From: an uncultured Mucilaginibacter sp.
GTDB lineage: Bacteria > Bacteroidota > Bacteroidia > Sphingobacteriales > Sphingobacteriaceae
Direction of reading: 5' to 3'
NCBI GenBank assembly: GCA_903891475.1
Contig: CAITEP010000031.1
Span: 1-64,000 of the forward strand
Length of the DNA stretch: 64,000 bases
Shown: piece after piece, positions 45,847 to 54,765 of the stretch
Position numbering within the stretch: the stretch's first letter is position 1
Layout of the letters: each line of letters starts with the position of its first letter
Position numbers and translations under genes: made by a program
Notes under the pieces: generated by a model
What the model saw: only the letters and a program-made list of their open reading frames with translations
Told to the model about the DNA's origin: nothing
Database searches by the model: none

Positions 45847-46494
45847 TTAAATATTAAGGCAGTTATTAGGTTTGTAAAAAACAGAGGTGCTCTTTAAATA
45901 GAAGAGCCCGGGCGATATACCACTGAACGATAATTGTTTAAATCCGTTATCAATTAAGTAATGTATGCCATCTTTGTAAATATCACGTTCCGAATCGTCC
46001 AAAACAACCACGCCATTGCTTGTTAATGCATTAATTGCTTGTATACAGCAGTTAACACGGTCACGACCATCAACAATAATTATATCAAATTTTTCATTCA
46101 GCTTAAGCGGAGCCCTGCAATAATCGCCATTTCTGTGTAAGGAACAATATATTAAATCGGAATTTTCGGGCATTGAACTGTAAAGCTTATTATACCATGT
46201 TCTATCATGTTCAACAGATACTACTTTTTGAGTGTATTTTGCGTAAAAATAAGTCGAATTCCCTGAGCCGAATTCAAATACTCTTTGTTGTTTATTTAAT
46301 CGATCTTTGATAAAGTCAATAAACGAGTAAGTTACCCAAGGTAAAGGGTTGCCATTTTCATCAACAGGTTCTTTACTGTCAAAGGCTTTAAACCAGCCTA
46401 TTTTGTCAAGATAACCTTTATTATTAAATGAAAGTAGCGCCTTCAACCTTTTAGGGTTTGTTATTATTTGTATTAATAATTTAATTTTACTCAT
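45847..46494 (-). CDS. Class I SAM-dependent methyltransferase-like protein
   Basis: A 215 aa cytoplasmic protein. The SAM-binding motif I is visible as RVFEFGSGNSTYFYAKY, with motif II VVSVEHDRTWYNKL and the motif IV region FDIIIVDGRDRVNCC. The C-terminus (DNGFKQLSFSGISPGLFYLKSTSVFYK) resembles methyltransferases that act on sugars or polysaccharide ends. Its start overlaps the end of the flippase gene by 4 bp, so the two are co-translated. In context it probably methylates a sugar of the exported glycan; this is inference. Confidence 0.78.
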   Translation of the reverse strand: MSKIKLLIQIITNPKRLKALLSFNNKGYLDKIGWFKAFDSKEPVDENGNPLPWVTYSFIDFIKDRLNKQQRVFEFGSGNSTYFYAKYTQKVVSVEHDRTWYNKLYSSMPENSDLIYCSLHRNGDYCRAPLKLNEKFDIIIVDGRDRVNCCIQAINALTSNGVVVLDDSERDIYKDGIHYLIDNGFKQLSFSGISPGLFYLKSTSVFYKPNNCLNI

Positions 46495-47807
46495 CGTTTT
46501 AGGACTTTTTGAAACAGCGAAATTAAAAATAATGATTTAAACATCATAACTCCTTGATCCCTAACTTTTGGAATAAATAGTGTTAGGATTGGAGCACTTG
46601 CGTAGGCTGCCAAAGTTGCTATTGCGGCACCCATTATACCCATTTTTGGAATCAATAACAAGTTTAACACGATGTTAACGATTGCGCCAAATCCTGTACG
46701 AATAAAGGTAAGCTTGATGAAGTTTTCTGCAATTAAATATTGACTACTAGCGGTGCCTAAAAATACAAAAACCCCCGACCATATATGAACCGAAAGCGTT
46801 GGAGCAGCATATGCAAATTCTGGTTTATATAGTTTGTAAATTAAAGGCGATGCAAAAGTTATTATTAAGGCAAATGGTAAACTTAGGTATACCATTAAAT
46901 CATACAGATGTTGGATGCGCCTTTTGTATCGGGCAACATCATCGCGTTTTGCGTTTAAAATAGCCGGGAATAATGAAGTAACAATTACAACAGGAATAAA
47001 GTTCCAAGCTTCGCTCAAGTTGGCTACTGTTGAGTATGCTCCGGCCTCTGCTACACCAGCTATGTTTTGAACCATAATCTGATCAATTTTCATATACAAG
47101 GAAACCATAATGCCGGAGATAATTAATGGCCATGAAAACTTAAGTAGTTTTTTAGCTAGGGTGTAATTAAATGACCAATTAAAAATGTTTCTGTTTTTGC
47201 GTTGATAAGTGAAGTAATACCCTATTGACAAAATCAGAAAATCAATTGTATAGGCATATACAAAATAGATTAAGGGTAATTTAAAGTATATAAGCAAAAG
47301 CTTTATTGCTGCCGATAGTAAGTTACCCACTACCTGCACCTGCATAATATATTTCGATTGTACTTCCGACTGAAAGTAGGCATCAATAACCGTGAATGCT
47401 TGTACTATACCAATAAACGAAAGGATGAAAACATAATTATATGGTGTGCTTTTAGCCGGATAAAAATAAAATGCAAAATAAATTAATGGGATACAGCAAA
47501 ACCCTGCCACAACCTTCAACCAAAATGATGTTCCAAGTATTTGGTCGCGGTTTTCGGGAAACTGATGTAATTCTTTAACTATAAACTGATCAAGACCAAG
47601 TGCCGCAATTGCAGAAAAGAAATAAATATATGTTATGCTACCTGAAATAATACCACTATTTGCACGCCCTAAATAGTTAGTAACGCTAATACTAACTATC
47701 AATTTGATAAATAAACTACCTACCCTACCAATAAATAGCATACCGGTATTTTTAAAATACTTATTAAATGCTTGTTGGTCGAATCCCGGAATGATAATGA
47801 AGTTCAT
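46491..47807 (-). CDS. Flippase (Wzx-type polysaccharide/oligosaccharide transporter)
   Basis: A 438 aa inner-membrane protein with about 12-14 hydrophobic helices of the MOP/PST superfamily, which moves lipid-linked oligosaccharides to the periplasmic face. Typical segments: LFIGRVGSLFIKLIVSISVTNYLG near the N-terminus, QIMVQNIAGVAEAGAYSTVANLSEAWNFIPVVIVTSLFPA, and GMGAAIATLAAYASAPIL-like helices near the C-terminus. It is first in a three-gene cluster with a methyltransferase and a glycosyltransferase. The first 20 residues (GFDQQAFNKYFKN) are nearly repeated in a decayed fragment at 49093-49191. A hairpin terminator lies just upstream of its start. Confidence 0.9.
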   Translation of the reverse strand: MNFIIIPGFDQQAFNKYFKNTGMLFIGRVGSLFIKLIVSISVTNYLGRANSGIISGSITYIYFFSAIAALGLDQFIVKELHQFPENRDQILGTSFWLKVVAGFCCIPLIYFAFYFYPAKSTPYNYVFILSFIGIVQAFTVIDAYFQSEVQSKYIMQVQVVGNLLSAAIKLLLIYFKLPLIYFVYAYTIDFLILSIGYYFTYQRKNRNIFNWSFNYTLAKKLLKFSWPLIISGIMVSLYMKIDQIMVQNIAGVAEAGAYSTVANLSEAWNFIPVVIVTSLFPAILNAKRDDVARYKRRIQHLYDLMVYLSLPFALIITFASPLIYKLYKPEFAYAAPTLSVHIWSGVFVFLGTASSQYLIAENFIKLTFIRTGFGAIVNIVLNLLLIPKMGIMGAAIATLAAYASAPILTLFIPKVRDQGVMMFKSLFLISLFQKVLKR

Positions 47808-47820
47808 ATAATTAAAGTAA

Positions 47821-47855
47821 CAAAAAAGCCTACGGTAATACAGTAGGCTTTTTTG
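47821..47855 (-). terminator. Intrinsic terminator between tectonin lipoprotein and flippase genes
   Basis: A 13-bp perfect stem (47821-47833 with 47843-47855) containing GCCTAC/GTAGGC next to runs of six A and six T. It ends the tectonin-like gene (minus) and insulates the flippase start, 13 bp away. By symmetry it can act on either strand. Confidence 0.85.
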
Positions 47856-47917
47856 TTGATAAATTTTAAATTAAATTTATAAAGACCTCAACATTTTAGA
47901 GTTTTTAAATATAATTA

Positions 47918-48760
47918 TTATTTAGTTAGTTTATAAAAGTTATTTAATCTATCTGTCCAATATGGATTTCCTTTGGGTGAAACTGCAATACTTAAACCTG
48001 AAACACCCGAAACAGAAGACCAATTATTGTTTACATATTTATAAATGGCTGGATTATTGGTTTTTGTATCTTTACCAGTTACATATACTGAACCATCAGC
48101 GCCTATACCTATGTCATTAGCACTTACTCCATTTATTGGAGTCCACAACACACCACTTGTTTTTCTATACACAATATTTGATTTAGCAACAACCCATGGT
48201 GTGCCATCCGGAGCGACAGCTATTTTTACACCTGCACAATTTGCTAATTTAGTCCAATTTGATCCATTCCATTTTGAAATGCTATTTCCCCCAGTTGCTG
48301 ATACACTGTCGGTTCCAATAATGTAAACCGATCCATCAGCACCTATACCTATATCATTTCCCGTACCTGGCATTTGTGTCCAATAATAGCCATTATACTT
48401 ATAAATAAGGTGTGATTTATTAATTACCCATGGAATTCCAGCTGGAGAAACAGCGATTCTAGTTCCTGCGCAAAATGGCAGTTTAATTAATGAATCAGCA
48501 ACTAATTTTGAAATGCTAAATCCACCAGTTGGTGAAACACTATCAATACCAATTACAAAAACTGAGCCATCAGCTCCAATACCTACATCTGATGCTTTTC
48601 CTTTTATTTGGATTCCTTTTGAATTTGGTTGACTAATTGAAGCAAATGAACTCGCATCTGAAAGATTAGAGTTTGTGTTAATCAAGGTAGAATTGTTTTC
48701 TTTTGTGCAAGCGCTAAAAAAAATTATAGCACAAATTGCAATTGTTAGTTTTTTTTTCAT
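47918..48760 (-). CDS. Tectonin-like beta-propeller lipoprotein
   Basis: A 280 aa exported protein. The N-terminus is a lipoprotein signal (hydrophobic 4-17, lipobox FSAC with Cys18). Residues about 55-278 contain tandem tectonin-type blades with recurring DIGIGADGSVYVIGTDS and IAVSPDGTPWVV motifs; three pairs (six blades) are visible. Tectonins are carbohydrate- or LPS-binding beta-propellers in other organisms. The lipoprotein is therefore a possible surface glycan-binding protein, consistent with its place next to the flippase-glycosyltransferase cluster, but its ligand is unknown. A well-spaced promoter lies upstream. Confidence 0.8.
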   Translation of the reverse strand: MKKKLTIAICAIIFFSACTKENNSTLINTNSNLSDASSFASISQPNSKGIQIKGKASDVGIGADGSVFVIGIDSVSPTGGFSISKLVADSLIKLPFCAGTRIAVSPAGIPWVINKSHLIYKYNGYYWTQMPGTGNDIGIGADGSVYIIGTDSVSATGGNSISKWNGSNWTKLANCAGVKIAVAPDGTPWVVAKSNIVYRKTSGVLWTPINGVSANDIGIGADGSVYVTGKDTKTNNPAIYKYVNNNWSSVSGVSGLSIAVSPKGNPYWTDRLNNFYKLTK

Positions 48761-48795
48761 AATTGTTAAATAAGTTGAGGTTTTATTTATTTAAG

Positions 48796-48828
48796 CAAAT
48801 ATAAATTTTTATTTTAGTAGCGTTCAAA
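48796..48828 (-). promoter_or_regulatory. Bacteroidota-type promoter for the tectonin lipoprotein gene
   Basis: On the minus strand, TTTG (48825-48828) and TATATTTG (48796-48803) are 21 bp apart, in good agreement with the consensus. Transcription would start near 48791, leaving a leader of about 30 nt before the ATG at 48760. Confidence 0.6.
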
Positions 48829-49092
48829 TTTATTTCAAAAATTATATTTATTTTATTAAAGGAGAATATTTATTAAATTTAAAAAGAAGGGAGATGTTGG
48901 TTTCTTAATATTGACTTAGTAAAAAATGAAATATTCGTAATAAACAATTAAAAACGCCCAACTAGTTAGAAAGATATTTTAATATCATTCCCTTATACTT
49001 CAATATTCAATTCTTAAATAAATAATTGTAGGTTTTTAGAGAAATTCGACATTCAAATTTTAACTTATTTCTTTAGCCTAAACTTAGTTGAA
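48829..49092. other. AT-rich intergenic stretch without a recognised gene
   Basis: Part of the 636-bp gap between the tectonin gene start and the end of typA. I see no ORF longer than a few dozen codons, no RNA gene and no strong hairpin in this part. The flippase remnant and the hairpins lie downstream. Confidence 0.5.
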
Positions 49093-49191
49093 TTAATAAA
49101 CTAAATACCTTGCCGTTAAAAAGTATTCAGCATTCTTAAAATACTTATTAAATGCTTGCTTGTCAAATCCTGATAAATTGGTTAAGCGCAT
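49093..49191 (-). pseudogene. Remnant of a flippase N-terminus
   Basis: Reading the minus strand from the ATG at 49191 gives a 32-codon ORF whose residues 8-20 are GFDKQAFNKYFKN, against GFDQQAFNKYFKN in the intact flippase at 46491-47807 (12 of 13 identical). A 23-nt stretch of DNA is identical. After about 20 residues the frame is no longer flippase-like, and it reaches a stop at 49093. This is the 5' end of a second flippase gene whose body has been lost, probably by recombination in the glycan locus. Confidence 0.8.
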
Positions 49192-49287
49192 ATTTTAGCA
49201 AATTTATTATTTGGGATTGAATGGTGAGTTGATTAAGTTGATTGTTTTATGTAGTTAAAAATCAGTATTTGAAGTTATATAACTACA

Positions 49288-49317
49288 AAAAGCATCCTGA
49301 AAACTCAGAATGCTTTT
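49288..49317 (-). terminator. Intrinsic terminator downstream of typA
   Basis: Arms AAAAGCAT plus CTGA (49288-49300) and TCAG plus ATGCTTTT (49305-49317), with one mismatch and a 4-nt loop; a T run follows on the minus strand. It lies about 80 bp after the typA stop. Confidence 0.65.
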
Positions 49318-49339
49318 CTAAAATGTGATAGAATTGAAA

Positions 49340-49393
49340 AACCTAATCAACATCCCGATAGCTATCGGGGGCACCTACGTTAACCTAATCAAC
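49340..49393. repeat. Palindrome CCCGATAGCTATCGGG flanked by 12-bp direct repeats
   Basis: The 16-bp perfect palindrome at 49354-49369 lies between two exact copies of AACCTAATCAAC (49340-49351 and 49382-49393). The spacer between the copies is 30 bp. The second copy ends 4 bp before the typA stop codon. The structure resembles a small palindromic insertion with a target duplication, or a tandem duplication. Confidence 0.7.
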
Positions 49394-49396
49394 CAA

Positions 49397-51208
49397 TTAT
49401 TGATTCACAAATTTCTTTGCGTTTACTTTGCGCTCGTTTTCATTCAAGAAAATTTTACGCATACGGATGCTTTGTGGCGTTACTTCAATGTATTCATCAG
49501 CTTGAATATACTCCATTGATTCTTCTAACGAGAATTTAATGGCTGGCGCTATCCTCACGTTGGTATCACTACCAGAGGCGCGCATATTGGTAAGCTGCTT
49601 TCCTTTAGTTAGGTTAATCACCAAATCATTATCGCGAATGTGTTCGCCTAAAATCTGTCCTTCGTAAATATCAACTCCCGGATCGATATGGAAACGACCG
49701 CGATCTTGTAATTTATCAATAGCGAAAGCGGTAGTTTTACCGGTATCCATTGATACCAACACCCCGTTTAAACGACCAGGAATTTGTCCTTTCCAAGGTT
49801 CATAAGCTTTAAAGCGGTGTGCCATAATGGCCTCGCCACCAGTGGCTGTTAATACGTTGTTACGTAAACCTATAATACCGCGGGCAGGAATGTTAAATTC
49901 AAGGTGTTGCAGATCGCCTTTAGGCTCCATTACTAGCAAGTCGCCTTTACGTTGGGTAACCAATTCAATTACCTTACCGGCAACTTCACCCGGTACATCC
50001 ACAATCAAGGTTTCAATAGGTTCGCATTTAACCCCGTCAATTTCTTTGATAATAACTTGCGGCTGTCCAACTTGCAACTCATAGCCTTCACGGCGCATGG
50101 TTTCAATTAATACCGATAAGTGCAAAATACCCCTGCCGTATACCAAGTACGAGTCGGGCGATTCTGTTTCAACCACTTTAAGTGCCAGGTTTTTCTCCAT
50201 CTCCTTGTACAAGCGGTCGCGCAGGTGGCGTGATGTAACGAATTTACCTTCTTTACCAAAAAATGGTGAAGTATTGATGGTGAACAACATATTCATGGTT
50301 GGTTCATCAATTTTTATCACTTCCAGTTGTTCCGGTTTTTCAAAATCGGCAATGGTATCGCCAATATCAAAACCATCAATCCCAACTACAGCGCAAATAT
50401 CACCCGAGCTTACTTCGGTAGCTTTAACCTTACCTAGGCCTTCAAAGGTGTATAATTCTTTTATTCTTGATTTTTGTATAGTTCCGTCACGTTTTACCAA
50501 TGATACCGGCATGTTTTCTTTAATGGTACCCCTTGCAACACGACCAATAGCTATACGACCTACAAATGAAGAATAATCCAATGAAGTAATCTGCATTTGT
50601 AAAGTTCCTTCACTAATTGGAGCCGGTGGGATATTTTCCAGAATGGCATCCATTAATGGGAATATATCAGTAGTTGGCTTTTTCCAATCGGTACTCATCC
50701 AACCTTGTTTTGATGAGCCATAAATAACCGGGAAGTCCAACTGCTCTTCAGTAGCTTCTAGGTTAAAGAATAATTCAAATATTTGTTCGTAAACTTCTTC
50801 GGGGCGGCAGTTTACCTTGTCAACCTTATTCACAACCACTATCGGCTTTAAACCAAGTGCAAGTGCTTTTTGCGTAACAAAACGAGTTTGTGGCATGGCA
50901 CCTTCAAAAGCATCGCAAAGCAATAAAACGCCATCTGCCATTTTTAATACGCGCTCTACCTCACCACCAAAGTCGGCGTGACCAGGGGTGTCAATGATAT
51001 TAATCTTAACGTCTTTGTATTTTACCGAAACGTTTTTTGAAACAATGGTAATGCCACGCTCGCGTTCCAAATCATTGTTATCCAGTATCAGTTCACCTGT
51101 TTGTTCGTTGTCCCTAAAAATGGCACAACTGTGTAAAATCTTATCTACCAGGGTAGTCTTGCCGTGGTCAACGTGTGCGATAATCGCTATATTTCTAATT
51201 TTTTGCAT
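49397..51208 (-). CDS. typA: Translational GTPase TypA/BipA
   Basis: A 603 aa ribosome-binding GTPase related to EF-G, involved in growth at low temperature, stress and ribosome assembly. G domain (residues 1-200) motifs: AHVDHGKTTLVDKIL (P-loop), ERERGITI (switch I), DTPGHADFGGEVERVL (G3), NKVDK (G4), and YGSSKQG (G5-like). Domains II-V follow, with the TypA-type C-terminus ending RKIFLNENERKVNAKKFVNQ. Length matches BipA (about 600 aa). A TACCTTTG -7 element lies upstream at 51234-51241. Confidence 0.96.
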   Translation of the reverse strand: MQKIRNIAIIAHVDHGKTTLVDKILHSCAIFRDNEQTGELILDNNDLERERGITIVSKNVSVKYKDVKINIIDTPGHADFGGEVERVLKMADGVLLLCDAFEGAMPQTRFVTQKALALGLKPIVVVNKVDKVNCRPEEVYEQIFELFFNLEATEEQLDFPVIYGSSKQGWMSTDWKKPTTDIFPLMDAILENIPPAPISEGTLQMQITSLDYSSFVGRIAIGRVARGTIKENMPVSLVKRDGTIQKSRIKELYTFEGLGKVKATEVSSGDICAVVGIDGFDIGDTIADFEKPEQLEVIKIDEPTMNMLFTINTSPFFGKEGKFVTSRHLRDRLYKEMEKNLALKVVETESPDSYLVYGRGILHLSVLIETMRREGYELQVGQPQVIIKEIDGVKCEPIETLIVDVPGEVAGKVIELVTQRKGDLLVMEPKGDLQHLEFNIPARGIIGLRNNVLTATGGEAIMAHRFKAYEPWKGQIPGRLNGVLVSMDTGKTTAFAIDKLQDRGRFHIDPGVDIYEGQILGEHIRDNDLVINLTKGKQLTNMRASGSDTNVRIAPAIKFSLEESMEYIQADEYIEVTPQSIRMRKIFLNENERKVNAKKFVNQ

Positions 51209-51233
51209 GCAAATGCGCCTCTAAATTTTGGCG

Positions 51234-51241
51234 CAAAGGTA
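51234..51241 (-). promoter_or_regulatory. -7 promoter element (TACCTTTG) for typA
   Basis: A perfect TAnnTTTG match on the minus strand, 26 bp upstream of the typA ATG, in the usual context GCGCAAAGGTAC on the plus strand. A clear -33 TTTG at normal spacing was not seen. Confidence 0.5.
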
Positions 51242-51311
51242 CACTTATTTAATGAATTTTTATAGCGTTAACAACTAAATAGCATTATAATGATTTTTGC
51301 TTAACATTTAG

Positions 51312-51547
51312 GTGGTGAGTAGTCAATTGTCATTTGTCAGTTGAATTTGGTGGATGGTCATTGGTCAGTTGTTATTTTGGTTAGGATGAATGGTTGATTT
51401 AGTCGGATGTTTTTTTTTACAAAGTTTTAATCATACGTTATAAACCTACCTTAACAAAAGTGGTTGATTAAATGAATAGCTCAACTATTCATTTAATCAA
51501 CCACTCTCTTAATCAAGAATAATCACTAGGAAATGACTACTCACCAC
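51312..51547. repeat. Segment bounded by 13-bp inverted repeats and carrying shared intergenic words
   Basis: GTGGTGAGTAGTC at 51312-51324 is the exact reverse complement of GACTACTCACCAC at 51535-51547. The left end also holds the 17-nt word found at 25729-25745. The outer arms and inner hairpin resemble a non-autonomous mobile or repeat element, but no transposase-like gene is present. Confidence 0.55.
51459..51505. repeat. 21-bp perfect inverted repeat (hairpin), loop CTCAA
   Basis: Arms 51459-51479 and 51485-51505 are perfect reverse complements with a 5-nt loop. No T run follows on either strand, so it is not a standard terminator. It lies 63 bp beyond the metK stop and could stabilise or separate the metK and typA transcripts, or be the core of a repeat element. 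Confidence 0.85.
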
Positions 51548-51567
51548 TGACTAATGACTAATGAAAA

Positions 51568-52818
51568 CTACAACCCAAAGGCTGCCTTTACTTTATCAAC
51601 GTAATCAAGTTTTTCCCAAGTAAATAATTCTACATCTAAAACAACCTTTTGTCCGTCTGGGCTTACAAATGTTTTGGTAACTGTTTGGCTTGGTTTACCA
51701 AAGTGACCATAAGCTGCTGTTTCACTGTATATAGGGTTACGCAATTTGAAACGGGTTTCAATGGCATATGGGGTCATGTTGAAAATGCTTTCCACCTTTT
51801 TGGCTATATCACCATCGTGTAAACCAACTTTACCAGTACCGTAGGTATTTACGTAAATGCCCATAGGTTGCGCTACACCAATAGCGTATGATACTTGCAC
51901 TAATACCTCATCGCAAACACCAGCCGCTACTAAATTTTTAGCAATGTGGCGGGTTGCATAAGCGGCAGAACGGTCAACTTTTGAAGGGTCTTTACCCGAG
52001 AAAGCACCACCACCATGCGCGCCTTTACCACCATAAGTATCAACAATAATTTTACGACCTGTTAAACCGGTATCGCCATGCGGACCGCCTATTACAAATT
52101 TACCGGTTGGGTTGATATGGTATTTTATTTCGTTACCAAAAAAGTGAGCGTATTTTGGATATTTAGCTTTAACTCTTGGAATTAAAATACTGATGATATC
52201 GGCGCTAATTTTAGCAAGCATGGCTTGTTCCTCATCAAAATCATCGTGTTGAGTTGATAATACAATGGTATCAATGCGGATAGGTTGATTGTTATCATCA
52301 TACTCCAAAGTAACCTGCGATTTGGCATCAGGGCGAAGATATTTAATATCAGTATTTTCACGACGAATAACTGCCAGCTCAATTAATATGGCATGGGCAA
52401 TATCTAAAGCCAACGGCATATAATTATCGGTTTCTTTAGTGGCGTATCCAAACATCATACCTTGATCGCCTGCACCTTGTTCTTCCTTTGCTTTACGGTC
52501 AACACCTTGATTAATATCAGGCGATTGCTCGTGAATGGCCGATAATACACTACAAGAGCTACCGTCAAACATATATTCGCCTTTTGTATAGCCAATTTTA
52601 TTGATAACCTCTCTGGCTATTTTTTGCACATCTAAATAGGCTTTTGATTTTACCTCCCCTGCTAAAAAAACCTGTCCGGTAGTAACCAGGGTTTCGCATG
52701 CTACTTTTGATTCTGGGTCAAAAGCCAAAAAATTGTCAATTAAAGCGTCTGATATTTGGTCAGCAACTTTGTCCGGGTGTCCTTCTGATACTGATTCCGA
52801 AGTAAATAAATACGACAT
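51568..52818 (-). CDS. metK: S-adenosylmethionine synthetase
   Basis: A 416 aa cytoplasmic enzyme making S-adenosylmethionine from methionine and ATP. Motifs: [20 protein letters not shown] (ATP and metal), the family hexapeptide [12 protein letters not shown], and the P-loop-like [20 protein letters not shown]. Length is slightly above the usual 380-400 aa, with the extra residues mainly in the loop [17 protein letters not shown]...HDDFDEEQ, common in this phylum. Standalone gene; no known SAM riboswitch was seen in its upstream region. Confidence 0.96.
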   Translation of the reverse strand: MSYLFTSESVSEGHPDKVADQISDALIDNFLAFDPESKVACETLVTTGQVFLAGEVKSKAYLDVQKIAREVINKIGYTKGEYMFDGSSCSVLSAIHEQSPDINQGVDRKAKEEQGAGDQGMMFGYATKETDNYMPLALDIAHAILIELAVIRRENTDIKYLRPDAKSQVTLEYDDNNQPIRIDTIVLSTQHDDFDEEQAMLAKISADIISILIPRVKAKYPKYAHFFGNEIKYHINPTGKFVIGGPHGDTGLTGRKIIVDTYGGKGAHGGGAFSGKDPSKVDRSAAYATRHIAKNLVAAGVCDEVLVQVSYAIGVAQPMGIYVNTYGTGKVGLHDGDIAKKVESIFNMTPYAIETRFKLRNPIYSETAAYGHFGKPSQTVTKTFVSPDGQKVVLDVELFTWEKLDYVDKVKAAFGL

Positions 52819-53029
52819 ATTGAAAATGTTAAATGAATGGTATAATGTACTTTAACTAAAGTGTGGGGATTGAAATAAAAAGAAGTACGGTTTTAGCACT
52901 TTTTTAGTGGTTGCAATCCGGTTTATAAATATTACTAACTTATTAAAGTTATTTTATTTTTAAACATTTAAATCAGTCCACATTCTGGCGGCTAAATTAA
53001 AACATTTTTTACAAAGTGGAAAATACATT

Positions 53030-53037
53030 TACTTTTG
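53030..53037 (+). promoter_or_regulatory. -7 promoter element (TACTTTTG) for the lipid kinase gene
   Basis: A TAnnTTTG match. If used, transcription starts about 53042-53045, after the first possible TTG codons at 53035 and 53041, which favours the TTG at 53071 as the true start. No clear -33 box was found. Confidence 0.35.
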
Positions 53038-53070
53038 GCATTGCAATACTTTCTACTATTTACTATCGGC

Positions 53071-53952
53071 TTGAAGAAGAAAATTCTATTTATAATAAAT
53101 CCTATTTCGGGTGGGAAGAGAAAGGATCAAGTTCCTGAATTGATACAAAGGTATATCGACCACGAAAAATTTTACATTTCAATTGTTTTTAGCGATGGCG
53201 TATCGCATGCCCATTTAATTTCTAAAGAAGCTGTTGGCCATTATGATATTATAGTTGCAGTTGGTGGCGATGGTACGGTAAATGAAATAGCTTCGGCTAT
53301 TAAAGGTACCAAAGTGGTTTTAGGTATAGTTCCTTTTGGCTCGGGGAATGGACTTTCGCGGTTTCTAGGAATTCCTTTAAATTTAAAAAACGCTTTGCAA
53401 ACCATTTCCAATGGCCATGTAGAATTAATTGATACTGCTACCCTTAATGGCATGCCATTTTTCAATATGGCAGGTTTAGGTTTTGATGCCCACATTAGCG
53501 AAGTTTTTTCGGGGGATAAAAATCGGGGGCTTATAAATTATATAAAATCATCTATAAGGGAGTTTAATAATTATAACCAACAAGCATATACCATTACTAT
53601 TGATGAGGTAACGCATCATAAAGAAGCATTTATGTTAAGTTTTGCCAACTCATCACAATATGGTAACAACGCGCACATATCACCTCGAGCCTCTATACAG
53701 GACGGTTTAATTGATGTTTGCATTATCAGAAAATTCCCATTTTGGCGCCTGCTAGAAATGGGTCTAAGAATGCTATTTAAAGCATCAGAAAGCACAAAAT
53801 ACGTTGAAATTTTACGTGGAAAAAAGGTGCTAGTGCAGCGAAACAAACCAGGCTCAGCTCATCTGGATGGCGAACCCCGTATTGTTAACGAGGCAATCGT
53901 TATAGAAATTGAACCTAGTTCATTGAGGGTTATAACTGGCAAAAAACTATAA
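53071..53952 (+). CDS. YegS/DgkB-type diacylglycerol (lipid) kinase
   Basis: A 293 aa cytoplasmic lipid kinase that phosphorylates diacylglycerol or a related lipid with ATP. Motifs: KKKILFIINPISGGKRK at the N-terminus, ATP-binding VAVGGDGTVNEIASAI, GIVPFGSGNGLSRFL, and AGLGFDAHIS. I chose TTG at 53071 because it puts KKKILFIINP at the start as in the family, and because the -7 box at 53030 would transcribe from inside the longer frame. In-frame TTG codons at 53035 and 53041 are alternatives that add 10-12 residues; there is no ATG. Divergent from metK. Confidence 0.85.
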   Translation: MKKKILFIINPISGGKRKDQVPELIQRYIDHEKFYISIVFSDGVSHAHLISKEAVGHYDIIVAVGGDGTVNEIASAIKGTKVVLGIVPFGSGNGLSRFLGIPLNLKNALQTISNGHVELIDTATLNGMPFFNMAGLGFDAHISEVFSGDKNRGLINYIKSSIREFNNYNQQAYTITIDEVTHHKEAFMLSFANSSQYGNNAHISPRASIQDGLIDVCIIRKFPFWRLLEMGLRMLFKASESTKYVEILRGKKVLVQRNKPGSAHLDGEPRIVNEAIVIEIEPSSLRVITGKKL

Positions 53953-54025
53953 TGGACCAATTATTAAAAGCTTATTTATTATATTTACCATAAAGTATTT
54001 TAACAGTAAGTAGTTTTGTTAAATC

Positions 54026-54361
54026 ATGGCTAAAAAAAAGTTCACTGGCATAATTTATTCTACCGATCCTGATTTTCAATATCAGCAAGAAGAAAGTACA
54101 GCCGAAAATTTGTTGCCACCTCAACAGCAGAATCTAAAAATTTATCTCGACCGTAAAGGAGGCGGAAAACTGGTAACCCGTATCAACGGTTTTATTGGGT
54201 CTGACCTAGAATTAGAGGTACTTGGAAAAAAACTAAAATCAAAATGTGGTGTTGGTGGAACTGTTAAGGAAGGAGAGATCATGATACAAGGTGATTTTAG
54301 GGACAAGGTGCTATTAATTTTGCAAGCAGATAATTTTAAAGCCAAAAAAGCGGGGGGATAA
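54026..54361 (+). CDS. SUI1/YciH-type translation initiation factor
   Basis: A 111 aa protein with the eIF1/SUI1 fold (DENR/YciH type). The conserved part is [22 protein letters not shown] (residues 37-58), then [37 protein letters not shown]. The YciH family is thought to act in stringent start-codon selection or translation control under stress. An Asp/Glu/Gln-rich N-terminal extension (residues 10-35) precedes the domain. It follows the lipid kinase gene by 73 bp on the same strand. Confidence 0.87.
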   Translation: MAKKKFTGIIYSTDPDFQYQQEESTAENLLPPQQQNLKIYLDRKGGGKLVTRINGFIGSDLELEVLGKKLKSKCGVGGTVKEGEIMIQGDFRDKVLLILQADNFKAKKAGG

Positions 54362-54765
54362 ACGTTCATATTTAATCAATATTAATTTATGAATGATGAT
54401 ATGAATGTTACAAGCGTTAAAAATCATTTTGTAAGATTTTTTTGGTAAATTAATTTTACAGCTAAAACTAGCAGCTATTTACCAGCTTTTTTAAATATTT
54501 TAATAAAATTTACCATAAAACTTGTAATTATTAAAAAAAATAGGTTTTATTGCAACAATTATTGGGTTATTATACAATTTATAAAATTTTATACGTTAAT
54601 AATAACCTAATGCCCAATTTATAAGTAAACATTGTATTAAAAAATTATAAACATTTAACAAAAGCATTTTTTTATTTGCTAAAAATCATATTTTTGTTAT
54701 TCGCTTTTTTTACACGTAAAACTAAATTCATTTATAACTAAAACTAAAATTAAAAACTAAAAGTA
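54362..54765. other. Intergenic region upstream of the TonB-energising operon, 404 bp
   Basis: Very AT-rich leader region. A weak hairpin (54361-54371 with 54399-54409, one G-T pair) lies just after the SUI1 stop and could end that transcript. TATTTTTG at 54689-54696 is a -7-like element 70 bp upstream of exbB; the closest TTTG is only 10 bp further, so the match is incomplete. No ORF seen. Confidence 0.5.

Larger units (their letters stand above)
51209..51567. other. Repeat-rich intergenic region between metK and typA, 359 bp
   Basis: Holds the typA promoter element (51234-51241), an inverted-repeat-bounded segment (51312-51547) and the 21-bp hairpin at 51459-51505. No ORF is supported. Confidence 0.6.

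Noticed and set aside
52819..53034. Possible SAM riboswitch upstream of metK
   Set aside because: No SAM-I or SAM-II pattern could be recognised; only a short weak hairpin is present.
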